From: Psychroserpens sp.
GTDB taxonomy: Bacteria > Bacteroidota > Bacteroidia > Flavobacteriales > Flavobacteriaceae
Direction: 5' to 3'
Assembly (NCBI GenBank): GCA_017643165.1
Contig: JAEPNY010000001.1
Location: 992,001-1,056,000 of the forward strand
Length of the DNA: 64,000 nucleotides
This document shows, in pieces, positions 1 through 9,562 of the stretch. The first letter of the stretch is position 1; each line of letters starts with the position of its first letter. The position numbers and the translations under genes are program-made. The notes beneath the pieces are model-generated. The model saw nothing but the letters and a program-made list of their open reading frames with translations. It had not been told where the DNA came from and ran no database searches.

Positions 1-633
1 AATTATTATGATAAAACCAACTATGAAGATGCGGCATTTAAGAAGAAGTCAGACATCATAAATACTTGGATAAAAAACTTAAATGTAAAAACCCTTATTG
101 ATGTTGGTGGTAATGATGGGACGTTCGTACGAAAGATCGATACCACGCTAGAAGAGGCTTTAGTTTGCGACATAGATAATAATGCCGTAGATGCGAATTA
201 TGTCCAGTTGCGACGTTCGAAAGAAACCAATATGTTGCCATTTATGTTGGATGTTCTCAATCCTTCAGCAGCAATCGGATTTAATAACAAAGAACGCGAT
301 GCATTCCTGACACGTATCAGTTCGTATGCACCTGATATGACCATGGCCTTAGCCGTGATCCATCATATGTCATTGAGCGGAAATATTCCCTTTGAGATGT
401 CTGCAGAATTTTTTGCCAGCTTTTCGAAACACCTGATCATTGAGTTTCCAAAACGAAATGATTCTTGGGTACAACGCTTATTGAACACCAAAGGTGAATT
501 CAAGGCGCATTTCGATTTTTATTCGATTTCAAATTTCGAAACAGCATACGCGCAATATTTTGATACAATCGAAATCTTAGAAATTGAAGGGAGCGAACGT
601 GTCATGTATTTATTAAAAACAAAAGATGATTAA
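1..633 (+). CDS. SAM-dependent methyltransferase, 5' end cut by window
   Basis: The frame is open from base 1, so the gene begins upstream; the visible part is 210 codons. A class I methyltransferase motif I is seen at residues 36-44 of the visible part (LIDVGGNDGTF), followed by an acidic strand end (VCDIDNNAV). The substrate cannot be read from the sequence. The stop overlaps the ATG of the next gene by 8 bases, so the two are probably translationally coupled. The position at the head of a polysaccharide cluster suggests methylation of a surface glycan or a lipid carrier, but this is inference. A TTG at 208 could be read as a start but would remove motif I and is not the true start. Confidence 0.85.
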   Translation, partial: NYYDKTNYEDAAFKKKSDIINTWIKNLNVKTLIDVGGNDGTFVRKIDTTLEEALVCDIDNNAVDANYVQLRRSKETNMLPFMLDVLNPSAAIGFNNKERDAFLTRISSYAPDMTMALAVIHHMSLSGNIPFEMSAEFFASFSKHLIIEFPKRNDSWVQRLLNTKGEFKAHFDFYSISNFETAYAQYFDTIEILEIEGSERVMYLLKTKDD

Positions 634-2116
634 TAAGTTCAGACGATATGTCATCGCATTTTTTGAAAGCAATAAAGATGCGGTGGTTATTTCAGCAATA
701 GCTGCTGGACTTCATCCCTTACTCCATTATTACAACACCAATTTCGGTCAGGTAAACTCATTAGAACAGCTCATGTTTTTTATCGGGTTATATTTGGTTT
801 TTCCCCTTGTCCTGTTCGTGCTTACTAAGTTGGTGTTTACCTATGTGGTTAAATCTGCAACGTTAGGTTCTAAAGTACTTGCTGTTTTAAATACTACGGC
901 ATTTATCTTATTACTACTGCTCAGTACATTTGGGCTAGATACGTTTCATACGCTTATTGGAATTGGAGTAGGTGTTCTTTTAGGATTACTTCTTCATAAG
1001 CATATTAAGAAAGTAATCATCCTTCAATTATTACTAGCTGGTTTTGTGTTTTTACAATTGGCGCCAGATATTAAAAAACATTTTACCTATTCCAATGATT
1101 GGATGGTACAATCTGATGCAATTGAATCTGTAAAATTTAAATCGAAGCCTAATATTTATCTGATTCAACCTGACGGCTACGCAAACTTTTCTGAATTAAA
1201 TAATGAAGTCTATAACTTTGATAATTCAGAATTTGAAAGTTTTCTAAAAGCGAAGGCGTTTAAGTTGTATTCGGGTTTCCGAAGTAATTATAATACTACC
1301 TTGAGTTCGAATACCTCGCTCTTTGCAATGAAGCATCATTATTATAATTCACCGAAACCAAAATCCAATGAATTGTATAATGCGCGTAATATTATATTAG
1401 GAGAAACACCAGCGATAACCACGTTGAAATCCAACGACTACAAAACCTTTCTCATATTAGAATCCCCATATCTATTGGTTAATCGACCAAAATTGGCATT
1501 TGATGAATCTAATATTCAATATGGAGATATCCCATTTTTATCACGTGGATTTGAGCTGAAGCGTGACGTAAATAGAGATCTGGAAGCTGCAATAATGGCC
1601 AATACTTCAACGCAAAATTTCTTTTTTATCGAAAAGATTGCACCTGGTCATATCGCAAATTCAAAAGCCTCAAGCACTGGAAAGGATAATGAGCGTAAAG
1701 ATTATTTGAATAGTTTAGAGTTAGCCAATCAGTGGTTAATGGAACTCATTGAACTAATTGAAACTAAAGATCCAAATGCTTTGGTTATTATTATGGCAGA
1801 TCATGGTGGTTATGTTGGTCTTGAGCATTCATTGCAGGCCAGACAAAAACAAGATAGTAGAGATTTGGTGTATTCAATATTTACATCAGCGCTAGCAATA
1901 AAGTGGCCCGAAAATATGTCGCCATATGACGAACATCTCAAAACGAACGTAAATTTATTTCGTGTATTGTTCTCATCATTAAGCGAAAATCCGTCGTATT
2001 TAGAGCATTTAGAGTCTGATGATAGCTATGCAATTATCGCTCAAGGTGCACCTTTTGGCGTTTATAAGGTTATTAATGCTCAAGGTGAAGTCTGCTTTGA
2101 GTCCTACCAAAATTAG
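626..2116 (+). CDS. Membrane-anchored sulfatase-like hydrolase/transferase (copy 1)
   Basis: The protein has 496 residues. The first ~150 hold about four or five hydrophobic membrane helices; the rest is an alkaline-phosphatase-superfamily domain. Metal-site signatures are visible: IQPDGY with Asp183, and ADHGG with Asp392-His393; a Thr/Ser-rich stretch (TLSSNTSLFAM) sits where the nucleophile is expected. The layout resembles LtaS/OpgB-like phosphoglycerol or phosphoethanolamine transferases, which act outside the inner membrane on lipids or glycans. The next gene is a diverged paralogue with the same layout. The start overlaps the preceding stop by 8 bases. A role in decorating the glycan made by this cluster is likely, but whether it adds or removes a group cannot be told from the sequence. 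Confidence 0.8.
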   Translation: MINKFRRYVIAFFESNKDAVVISAIAAGLHPLLHYYNTNFGQVNSLEQLMFFIGLYLVFPLVLFVLTKLVFTYVVKSATLGSKVLAVLNTTAFILLLLLSTFGLDTFHTLIGIGVGVLLGLLLHKHIKKVIILQLLLAGFVFLQLAPDIKKHFTYSNDWMVQSDAIESVKFKSKPNIYLIQPDGYANFSELNNEVYNFDNSEFESFLKAKAFKLYSGFRSNYNTTLSSNTSLFAMKHHYYNSPKPKSNELYNARNIILGETPAITTLKSNDYKTFLILESPYLLVNRPKLAFDESNIQYGDIPFLSRGFELKRDVNRDLEAAIMANTSTQNFFFIEKIAPGHIANSKASSTGKDNERKDYLNSLELANQWLMELIELIETKDPNALVIIMADHGGYVGLEHSLQARQKQDSRDLVYSIFTSALAIKWPENMSPYDEHLKTNVNLFRVLFSSLSENPSYLEHLESDDSYAIIAQGAPFGVYKVINAQGEVCFESYQN

Positions 2117-2135
2117 AGATTAAAAGAATCAAAAT

Positions 2136-3599
2136 TTGAAGAAAGCATTACATACATTTTTAGAATCCAACAAAGAATATCCGATATTCTCAGGTTTCAT
2201 ATGTGGCCTGTATGCTTTTCTATTTTACTACTCCAACAACTTTGCTGCGATCTTTTCGTGGGCACATTTCTTTTATTTTTTCCTCGTATTCGTTGGGGTG
2301 TCCGTTACGGTATTTGGATTGATTTATTATGCCTTAGGTAAGTTTGAACATTTGAAGGCCTATAGACAACAAGCACTTTTCGTATTGATTATTACAGTGA
2401 CCATTACACTGCTCTCACAAGCTGTGTTTTTGACACTGAAAAAGAAATTGATTGTACTAGCATTTGTCGTTTCTATCGCTCTGGCTTGGAAGCTATTTAG
2501 TCATTATAAGAAACTTGTAGTGCTTATCATGGTAATGTCTATAATCCCTATTGCCAAGTGCCTGATTCACGTTTATGAACATGTCAATGCCACCACTTGG
2601 ATAGCCTCTTCTGAATCGCTTTCTAATTTGGTGTTTAAGCATTCACCGAATATTTATGTCATCCAACCTGATGGTTATGTCGCTCATAAAACTTTGGAAC
2701 GTGCGCCATATAATCACAAAAGTGATCTTTATAATTGGTTGGCAGATAATGATTTTAAACTTTATGAGAACGTGAGAAGTAATTATGCGGCAAGTTTAGC
2801 TTCAAATGCTTCCATGTTCGCAATGAAACAGCATCGTTACGCCAATATGATTAGACCAACTTTTGAGTTGCCAGAAGCACGCAGGATCATTAGTGGTTCA
2901 AATCCAGTTATTGATGTTTTGAAGCAAAATAATTATCACACTTCATTTATTGTTCAGGATGAGTATTTTCAGCAAAATCGCGATCCCTTAGTATATGACT
3001 ACTACAATATTAAACATGAGGAGATTCCGTTTTTTAGCAATGACAACAATATTAAAAAAGTCGTATTTGAGGATTTAAAATATGCGATGACATTGCCAAC
3101 CGATCAGCCGAGATTTTATTTTGTTGAAAAGCTGCTGCCGCATCACATACACTTTGAACCTACTGTTGAAGAGGATAGAGCGTCTTATGTCAAATTAATT
3201 GACAGTGTAAATGTATGGTTGCGAAAGACGATAACTCATATTGAGAAGAACGACGACAATGCTTTAATTGTCGTCTTAGCAGATCATGGTGGTTGGTTAG
3301 GCGTGAGTAACTATGATCAGATGTTTACTACACGAGATGAAACGGAGTTGAATTCGATATATTCTGTTTTAGCTGCGATTAAATGGAATGGTTATGACCA
3401 TGAAGATGTAGACCTATCTTTTAGATCGAATGTAAATTTGTTTCGTATTCTGTTCGCAGCACTTTCAGAAGACAAAACATACCTAGAAGATCTCGAAGAC
3501 GATTCGAGTTATAACCTATTAAAAGACAGCATGTATTTTAATGCTGTAAATCAGGTTATTGATTCGGACGGAAATTTCGTGTTTAATAAGCTTGATTAA
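2136..3599 (+). CDS. Membrane-anchored sulfatase-like hydrolase/transferase (copy 2)
   Basis: The protein has 487 residues and is a paralogue of the preceding gene, with the same N-terminal membrane helices and the same catalytic landmarks: IQPDGY (Asp179), ASLASNASMFAMK and ADHGGW (Asp383-His384). Both copies end in a matching tail (NVNLFRxLF followed by SYLExL or TYLEDL). The start is a TTG at 2136, 19 bases after the previous stop; no ATG is suitably placed because the conserved ALHTFLESNKEYP segment follows at once. The two copies keep their active-site motifs, so neither looks dead. They may act on different sugars or lipids, or as a pair; this is inference. Confidence 0.8.
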   Translation: MKKALHTFLESNKEYPIFSGFICGLYAFLFYYSNNFAAIFSWAHFFYFFLVFVGVSVTVFGLIYYALGKFEHLKAYRQQALFVLIITVTITLLSQAVFLTLKKKLIVLAFVVSIALAWKLFSHYKKLVVLIMVMSIIPIAKCLIHVYEHVNATTWIASSESLSNLVFKHSPNIYVIQPDGYVAHKTLERAPYNHKSDLYNWLADNDFKLYENVRSNYAASLASNASMFAMKQHRYANMIRPTFELPEARRIISGSNPVIDVLKQNNYHTSFIVQDEYFQQNRDPLVYDYYNIKHEEIPFFSNDNNIKKVVFEDLKYAMTLPTDQPRFYFVEKLLPHHIHFEPTVEEDRASYVKLIDSVNVWLRKTITHIEKNDDNALIVVLADHGGWLGVSNYDQMFTTRDETELNSIYSVLAAIKWNGYDHEDVDLSFRSNVNLFRILFAALSEDKTYLEDLEDDSSYNLLKDSMYFNAVNQVIDSDGNFVFNKLD

Positions 3600-3662
3600 T
3601 TTTAAAGCTTCCATAATTTATAGTTAAATTGGGACGTTATTAATTTGAAATAAACCAACACT

Positions 3663-4637
3663 ATTCTTTCAGTAAGAACATATACACCAGCCGACAAGTC
3701 CTTATGGGATGACTTTATTCGCCAATCTAAGAATGCGACATTTCTATTCTATAGAGATTTCATGGAATACCATGAGGATCGATTTGAAGACTATTCCTTA
3801 ATGGTTTATCGTTCTGAAGAATTAGTAGCTGTATTGCCTGCAAATATCAAGCATGGTATTGTATATTCTCACCAAGGTTTGACCTATGGCGGACTCATTT
3901 TATCCCAAAAAGTGAAATTCAATGACGTTCTGGAGAGTTTTCAAGCGATGTTGCAGTTTCTTAATGCGAATAGGATTCAGTTTTTAAAGATTAAACGCGT
4001 TCCAAGGATTTATGAGATCTTGCCTAGCGACGAGATTGATTATTTACTATTCAAAGTAAATGCAGAACGCGATCGTTGTGATCTATCAATGGTTGTTGAT
4101 CTTCGTTCAGATCTAACAAAAATGTCAACCAATCGAAAACGCAGTCTTAAGAAAGCGCGCGAACAACAGATTGAAGTTAAAGAGACCACGGAATTTGAAT
4201 CTTATTTTAATTCGATACTCATTCCGAATCTAGAGGAAAGGCATCAGACTTCACCAACACATTCAGTTGCTGAAATAGATATACTCAAGTCGCGTTTCCC
4301 GAATAATATCAGACAATTTAATGCTTATCATAATGATGATATAATAGCAGGAGTAACTGTTTTTGAGACTGAAAACGTAGCGCATGCACAATATATTTCA
4401 ACATTAGACTCAATGCGACAATTGGGTGGTTTAGACATTATTTTTGATCATCTAATTTCGACAGTCTTTAAGCATAAGAACTATTTCAGTTTTGGGATTT
4501 CAAATGAAAATCAGGGACAACAGATTAATGAAGGTTTACTGCATTGGAAAGCGAGTTTTGGAGCGCAACCAATAGTCCATGAATTCTATACTATAGAAAC
4601 TAAAAAGTATGAACTCTTAAATGATGTTAGGCTATGA
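3663..4637 (+). CDS. GNAT/FemAB-like acyltransferase, probable ATT start
   Basis: The product is a 324-residue acyltransferase-fold protein with a charged helix ([13 protein letters not shown]), typical of the FemAB/GNAT relatives found in flavobacterial sugar clusters. The first ATG in frame is 3762, but 33 more codons upstream are open and read like coding sequence ([15 protein letters not shown], then [14 protein letters not shown]). An in-frame stop lies at 3651, and the only plausible initiator between is ATT at 3663, giving MLSVRTY. Flanked by an FdtB-type aminotransferase (4-base ATGA overlap), it may N-acylate the amino sugar, the step done by FdtC in the classical Fuc3NAc pathway. 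Function is inferred from context; the start is unusual. Confidence 0.7.
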   Translation: MLSVRTYTPADKSLWDDFIRQSKNATFLFYRDFMEYHEDRFEDYSLMVYRSEELVAVLPANIKHGIVYSHQGLTYGGLILSQKVKFNDVLESFQAMLQFLNANRIQFLKIKRVPRIYEILPSDEIDYLLFKVNAERDRCDLSMVVDLRSDLTKMSTNRKRSLKKAREQQIEVKETTEFESYFNSILIPNLEERHQTSPTHSVAEIDILKSRFPNNIRQFNAYHNDDIIAGVTVFETENVAHAQYISTLDSMRQLGGLDIIFDHLISTVFKHKNYFSFGISNENQGQQINEGLLHWKASFGAQPIVHEFYTIETKKYELLNDVRL

Positions 4638-5737
4638 TAAAGTTTTTAGATCTTAATAAAATCAATAGCCGCTTTGAAGCAGAATACGTCTCGAAGTTTA
4701 AATCATTTTTAGATTCTGGTCGCTATATCAAGGGTTCTGAAGTTCACACATTTGAAGATGCCTTTGCTAGCTATTGTGGTACCAAATATTGTATTGGTGT
4801 AGCTAATGGGTTAGATGCACTTACATTAATTTTCAAGGCCTACATTGAATTAGGTAAATTAAAACCAGGAGATCAGGTCATAGTGCCTGCTAATACTTAT
4901 ATTGCTAGTATTCTATCCGTATTAAATTCTAATTTACAACCCGTTTTGGTTGAGCCAGATACGCATACCTATAACCTTTCGGCAGAAGAATTAGAGAAGG
5001 CTATCACACCAAAGACCAAAGCGATTTTAGTAGTGCATTTATACGGTCAATTGGCACATATGACTAAAATCAATGCCATAGCAAAAGATTATAATCTCTT
5101 GGTCATTGAAGATGCAGCACAAGCGCATGGCGCTATTCATACTGCTGATAATAAAAAGGCAGGAAATCTATCAAATGCCGCTGCTTTTAGTTTTTATCCT
5201 GCTAAGAATCTTGGCGCACTTGGCGATGCTGGTGCGATAACAACAAACGATGATGATTTGGCAGAATGCATTCAGTTGCTACATAATTATGGGAGTTCGA
5301 AAAAGTATATCAACGAATTAGTTGGTGTAAATAGTAGATTAGATGAGCTTCAGGCGATGTTTCTAAATATTAAATTGGGAGTTCTTGATTCTGATAATAA
5401 GCATCGAAGATATGTGGCGAACCGTTATCTCAAAGAGATTACCAACGCTAAAATTACCTTGCCATATTATGATGGATCTGAGAATCATGTTTTTCATCTA
5501 TTTGTAGTAAGTGTAGAGGATCGCACAAAATTCACTAAGCATTTAGAAACACATCAGATAGGGTATCTTATTCACTATCCTGTTGCTCCACACAAACAAG
5601 AAGCCCTATTGCCATTTAAATCTTTATCTTTACCGCTTACAGAAACGATTCATGAGTCGGTGGTGAGCCTTCCTATGAGTCCTGTAATGACCAATGACGA
5701 AATCAACGAAATTATTAATGCCCTAAACCTATATTAG
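4634..5737 (+). CDS. fdtB: DegT/DnrJ/EryC1 sugar aminotransferase, FdtB-like
   Basis: The protein has 367 residues, the usual length for PLP-dependent nucleotide-sugar aminotransferases. The PLP lysine is visible in [15 protein letters not shown] (Lys191), and the family signature EDAAQAHGA lies just before it. With the FdtA-type ketoisomerase at 10647 in the same cluster, it most likely aminates dTDP-3-keto-6-deoxyhexose to a dTDP-3-amino-3,6-dideoxyhexose in the cytoplasm. It starts in a 4-base overlap with the acyltransferase and its stop shares one base with the GTG of the next gene, so this part is one operon. A 4-aminotransferase (WecE/ArnB-like) is the main alternative. Confidence 0.82.
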   Translation: MIKFLDLNKINSRFEAEYVSKFKSFLDSGRYIKGSEVHTFEDAFASYCGTKYCIGVANGLDALTLIFKAYIELGKLKPGDQVIVPANTYIASILSVLNSNLQPVLVEPDTHTYNLSAEELEKAITPKTKAILVVHLYGQLAHMTKINAIAKDYNLLVIEDAAQAHGAIHTADNKKAGNLSNAAAFSFYPAKNLGALGDAGAITTNDDDLAECIQLLHNYGSSKKYINELVGVNSRLDELQAMFLNIKLGVLDSDNKHRRYVANRYLKEITNAKITLPYYDGSENHVFHLFVVSVEDRTKFTKHLETHQIGYLIHYPVAPHKQEALLPFKSLSLPLTETIHESVVSLPMSPVMTNDEINEIINALNLY

Positions 5738-7047
5738 TGAAAAACTTTATAAAGTACATTAATGCTAATGTATTATTTAAAGTTGCACATTTAAACTCTG
5801 CAACGATAGTCACAAAAATCATAGCAGGTATTCTTACCTCTAAGGCTATTGCGGTCTTTATTGGAGTTGAAGGAATGGCGCTTATTGGTAATCTACGTAA
5901 TTTCTTAAGTGCGATTCAATCTGTTTCCATTCTCGGATTTTACAACGGATTGGTGAAAACCATAGCTAAGTATAAAGATGATGCGGTAAGCTTAAGTAAA
6001 ACCATATCTACCGCATATTATCTTGGATTTTTCGCCACAATTCTAGTATCGTTTTTATGCTATTATAATGCACAATTTGTAAATGACCTTCTGTTTCCCA
6101 CATATAATTTTGCGTATGTTATAGAAATTCTAGCACTGGCGCTACCGTTCTACGCGTTGAATATGTTCAGTTTTGCAATAATGAATGGTTTCTCCAATTT
6201 TAAGATGCTGTTGATTATAAATATAATTGGGCAGATTTTAGGGTTATTGGTGACCTTATTATTGATCTATGAGAACCATATAGATGGTGCCTTGGTTGCT
6301 GCTGTTATAGCACCTTCGTTGATCTTTTTGATCACTTTGGTAGGCATCATTAATAGAAGAAATCTTGTGGGCTATGTAAAAGTTGATGCAATCAGTTTTG
6401 ATGTGCTGAAGTCTTTTGGTCCACATGCTGCTATGGCCGTAGTAACGGCAATAGCCTTACCAGTGATATCAATTTGTATACGTAATTATATTATTTCTGA
6501 AATTGGAATTACGCAAGCTGGTTATTGGGAAGCAATGAATAGAATTTCAGATTACTACCTTATGTTTATAACATCAATCATAACGCTTTATATCGTTCCA
6601 AGATTTAGTGAGATTGAGAGTAAACGCGAATTTCGAAAAGAGGTCTTCGGATTTTATAAATCTGTGATGCCTATATTCGGTTTAGGTTTAGTATTAATTT
6701 ATTTTTTAAGGTCTGTTTTAGTGCCGCTTATCTTTACGCATGAGTTTCAACCTGTTGAAGATTTATTCTTTTGGCAACTGTTAGGGGATTTTATTAAAGT
6801 ATTATCAATAGTAATCGCTTATCAATTCTTAGCAAAAAAGATGTTTACCCATTTCATAATTATAGAGATTTTTCTTGTTGTCATGCTCTATTTTGCAAGT
6901 ATCTATTTAATAGATATCTACGGAGTTAAAGGAGCTGTGATCGGACACTTTATAAGTTACCTTATGCATTTTGGAATCGTCTTATTGATTTTTGGTTCGT
7001 CTTTATTCGGAATCATTCCAGAAGAGAATACAGAAAGTGATTCTTAA
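5737..7047 (+). CDS. WzxE-like O-antigen translocase (copy 1)
   Basis: This 436-residue polytopic membrane protein is hydrophobic throughout, with about twelve to fourteen helices, as expected for the MOP flippase superfamily. The N-terminal pattern (AVFIGVEGMALIGNLRNF, then NGLVKTIAKY) matches the WzxE/O-antigen translocase branch, which flips undecaprenyl-diphosphate-linked repeat units. It starts with GTG and overlaps the aminotransferase stop by one base. WzxE-type translocases are often tied to units carrying acetamido-dideoxy-galactose, which fits the FdtA/FdtB pair. A second, similar translocase follows directly. Confidence 0.82.
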   Translation: MKNFIKYINANVLFKVAHLNSATIVTKIIAGILTSKAIAVFIGVEGMALIGNLRNFLSAIQSVSILGFYNGLVKTIAKYKDDAVSLSKTISTAYYLGFFATILVSFLCYYNAQFVNDLLFPTYNFAYVIEILALALPFYALNMFSFAIMNGFSNFKMLLIINIIGQILGLLVTLLLIYENHIDGALVAAVIAPSLIFLITLVGIINRRNLVGYVKVDAISFDVLKSFGPHAAMAVVTAIALPVISICIRNYIISEIGITQAGYWEAMNRISDYYLMFITSIITLYIVPRFSEIESKREFRKEVFGFYKSVMPIFGLGLVLIYFLRSVLVPLIFTHEFQPVEDLFFWQLLGDFIKVLSIVIAYQFLAKKMFTHFIIIEIFLVVMLYFASIYLIDIYGVKGAVIGHFISYLMHFGIVLLIFGSSLFGIIPEENTESDS

Positions 7048-7095
7048 AGGATTACTTATATTTAACAACATAACCACAAAAATTTAGTCTGATTA

Positions 7096-8400
7096 ATGTT
7101 AGATATCAAAGGCATTATTAAAAGAAACCTTCTGTTGAAGATGACGTCTCTTAATGCTGTTGTTATATTGATCAGACTCGTTGTTTCTTTATTCATACAA
7201 CGACTTTTAGCGGTTACGCTTGGAGAGGCTGGAATAGCCAAAATCGGACAACTGCGAAATTTGATGCAGATTCTTACGAGTACGTCTTCATTAGGAACAT
7301 TTAATGGCGTTGTAAAGTATGTGTCGCAGCATGAAACCGAAGGAAATCGCTTAGGACGTTTATTTTCATCAGCATTTATTCTAGGTGCGATTGGTGCTAT
7401 AGCGTCGGCTTTGATTTTATTCTTTTCTGCAGGTTATATTTCTGAAGAATTATTTGGAAGCGATGAATTCGTCGATATCATCAAATGCTTGGCCTTGATT
7501 CCACCAATTATCGGGCTTAACCGAATTTTCTACGGACTTATCAATGGGCTTTCCGATTATAAAAAGTTTGCAAAGATAGAATTGGGAACCTATCTCATTT
7601 CTGCGGCATTACTCTTAGTATTTCTGCATTTCTTTAGTTTAAAAGGTGTGCTGTTTTCAATCATTTTGACGCCATTGATTAGCTTTTTTGTTATCATTAT
7701 TTTTTTTACAAAAAAGATCAAGACCTATATAAAGCGCAGTGCCTTGTCAATGGATTTGAGTTACGTAAGACCGTTGTTGGCCTTTACGCTGATGTCATTC
7801 ATATCTACCGTGTTGCTTAATTATATTGAATTAGACATTAGAACTACAATCACCAACAGAATCAATATTGATGAAGCGGGTTATTGGACAGCAATGAACT
7901 TTATCTCAAAGAATTATATGGTGTTCTCATCAAGTCTATTCACGCTATATGTCATTCCAAAATTTGCTAAAATACATACGGGTTCAGACTTTATGACTGA
8001 AGTGCTTCATATCTATAAAACCTTACTGCCACTATTTGGAATAGGAATGTTACTGGTCTTTTTGTTTAGGAATGTTATAGTGAATATTATTTACCCTGAT
8101 TTTGAAGGCTTAAAAGAACTGTTTAAATGGCAATTATTAGGAGATTTTATTCGATTGGCGACATTAGTAATATCCCATCAATTCTTGGCAAAACGTATGG
8201 TTGTGACGTTTGTCGTAACAGAGCTAATCTCACTGGGCTTATTCTATGTGTTTGCAAAATATTATGTTGATATCCACGGAGCCGAAGGTGTCGTTATGGC
8301 TCATTTTTATCGTTATATTATTTATTTCTTCGTGGTGATCTTTGCAACGTGGTTATTTTTTAATAATCAGAAAAAAAAGCCTGATCTTCAATCTAATTAG
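7096..8400 (+). CDS. WzxE-like O-antigen translocase (copy 2)
   Basis: The 434-residue membrane protein is a paralogue of the previous gene, sharing the AVTLGEAGIAKIGQLRNL / NGVVKYVSQ pattern, a central AGYWTAMNFIS block (AGYWEAMNRIS in copy 1) and a late FKWQLLGDFIRL block (FFWQLLGDFIKV in copy 1). It begins with ATG 48 bases after copy 1. Two intact translocases side by side suggest either two repeat units or a hetero-pair. The 3' end overlaps the converging glycosyltransferase gene by 8 bases. Confidence 0.82.
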   Translation: MLDIKGIIKRNLLLKMTSLNAVVILIRLVVSLFIQRLLAVTLGEAGIAKIGQLRNLMQILTSTSSLGTFNGVVKYVSQHETEGNRLGRLFSSAFILGAIGAIASALILFFSAGYISEELFGSDEFVDIIKCLALIPPIIGLNRIFYGLINGLSDYKKFAKIELGTYLISAALLLVFLHFFSLKGVLFSIILTPLISFFVIIIFFTKKIKTYIKRSALSMDLSYVRPLLAFTLMSFISTVLLNYIELDIRTTITNRINIDEAGYWTAMNFISKNYMVFSSSLFTLYVIPKFAKIHTGSDFMTEVLHIYKTLLPLFGIGMLLVFLFRNVIVNIIYPDFEGLKELFKWQLLGDFIRLATLVISHQFLAKRMVVTFVVTELISLGLFYVFAKYYVDIHGAEGVVMAHFYRYIIYFFVVIFATWLFFNNQKKKPDLQSN

Positions 8401-9532
8401 CATTCCAAAATTCTAGGTAGCGCTCTGCACATTTGATATAATGATGCTGTGCTTCTACAAAAGATCGAGCTCGTTTAGAGATGTCCTCAAGTTTTTCTGG
8501 ATGTTCAATTAGATAAGTTAACTTTTCAACTATTGCATCAACATCTGGAAGTGCATTAATAGCAACAGCATCTTCCTCGAGACCATAGTGTTCAAGCCAT
8601 TCCCGCTCCGCACCAGTAAAGACTACTTTTCCTTTGGCCATTGCTTCAAGTGCATTGTAGCCTTGGTCATAAGCAAATATTTGATCCAGAAGAATATGTG
8701 CCGAATCAAAAGCATGAATGTATTCAGAATAGGGGAGATTTTCTGCAGTAATGATTTCAATCTTATCTCCAAAAATCAACCGTATCTGATCTAGTGCTGC
8801 CTCAAATATGTCATTACCTTTCTTACAGTAATTATTCCTATTAATGCCGTGAAAAATGACAATCTTATCTGAAATTTTTAATGGATTAAACTGAATTTGA
8901 TCTACGTCTATAGGATGCGGTATGAGACCAAGATGCTTTGGATGACCTTTTAGCGGTAGATAGTAATCAAAATCTGAAGAAATTACGCCATTTACGTGCT
9001 GATATATATGCTCATGCAGTGCTTGAAATTTTGGCTCTAAATATTTTAAACCTAAGGAATAATCCTGCTTTGGGACGCGTCCTTCAAAATATGGTGTAAG
9101 AATAGAATAACGAAACTTTTTATCGTAAGCATATTTTACGCTGATGTGATCTGTACCACATGATAATAGAAATACTTTGTCATTCCACAACCTCAACATA
9201 TCGAAAATTTCTTGTTCGATGTGCGGTCGACATATAAAAGGAGACTCATTGATGAATTGCACCACATCATAACCTGAAAGCGAAGATTTGAGCTCTTGAA
9301 TTTGACGTCGTACATCTAATGAGTTAAGATCATAATCAAATAGTTTGCGCAGTAACCAGCGCCATTTTTTTCGAAAGCCTTTATCGTAGTTATTCACAAT
9401 CTCAATATCGACTTCAGCCTTCTTGAAACCATCGGTTAGACCTACAACCAAAGCCTCATGACCTAGCTTTATTAAAGCATCTTTCAGAAATTTATGAGCT
9501 CGGTTATATTCACCAACCAATAATACTTTCAT
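8393..9532 (-). CDS. Glycosyltransferase, GT4-like
   Basis: The 379-residue soluble protein has a Rossmann-type start (KVLLVGEYNRAHKFLKDALIKL) and a second GT-B domain with a nucleotide-sugar site of the form YDQGYNALEAMAKGKVVFTG, ending in a helix with repeated acidic residues. This is the usual GT-B architecture of retaining family 4 enzymes, though the N-terminal half is diverged. It would add one sugar to a lipid-linked unit at the cytoplasmic face. The gene converges with the second translocase and diverges from the next glycosyltransferase, with overlapping divergent promoters in the 30-base gap. Confidence 0.75.
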   Translation of the reverse strand: MKVLLVGEYNRAHKFLKDALIKLGHEALVVGLTDGFKKAEVDIEIVNNYDKGFRKKWRWLLRKLFDYDLNSLDVRRQIQELKSSLSGYDVVQFINESPFICRPHIEQEIFDMLRLWNDKVFLLSCGTDHISVKYAYDKKFRYSILTPYFEGRVPKQDYSLGLKYLEPKFQALHEHIYQHVNGVISSDFDYYLPLKGHPKHLGLIPHPIDVDQIQFNPLKISDKIVIFHGINRNNYCKKGNDIFEAALDQIRLIFGDKIEIITAENLPYSEYIHAFDSAHILLDQIFAYDQGYNALEAMAKGKVVFTGAEREWLEHYGLEEDAVAINALPDVDAIVEKLTYLIEHPEKLEDISKRARSFVEAQHHYIKCAERYLEFWNAN

Positions 9533-9538
9533 TTAAAC

Positions 9539-9546
9539 TATATTTG
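9539..9546 (+). promoter_or_regulatory. Promoter -7 box TATATTTG for the 9563 glycosyltransferase
   Basis: This exact match to the Bacteroidota TAnnTTTG box lies 16 bases before the TTG start at 9563. No convincing -33 TTG is seen. It nearly abuts a minus-strand box at 9550-9557, so the two divergent promoters share the same 30 bases. Confidence 0.5.
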
Positions 9547-9549
9547 GCA

Positions 9550-9557
9550 TAAAGATA
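9550..9557 (-). promoter_or_regulatory. Promoter -7 box TATCTTTA for the 8393-9532 glycosyltransferase
   Basis: On the minus strand this is a one-mismatch TAnnTTTG box, 17 bases before the ATG, with a TTG about 16 bases further upstream. Confidence 0.4.
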
Positions 9558-9562
9558 AGTAA

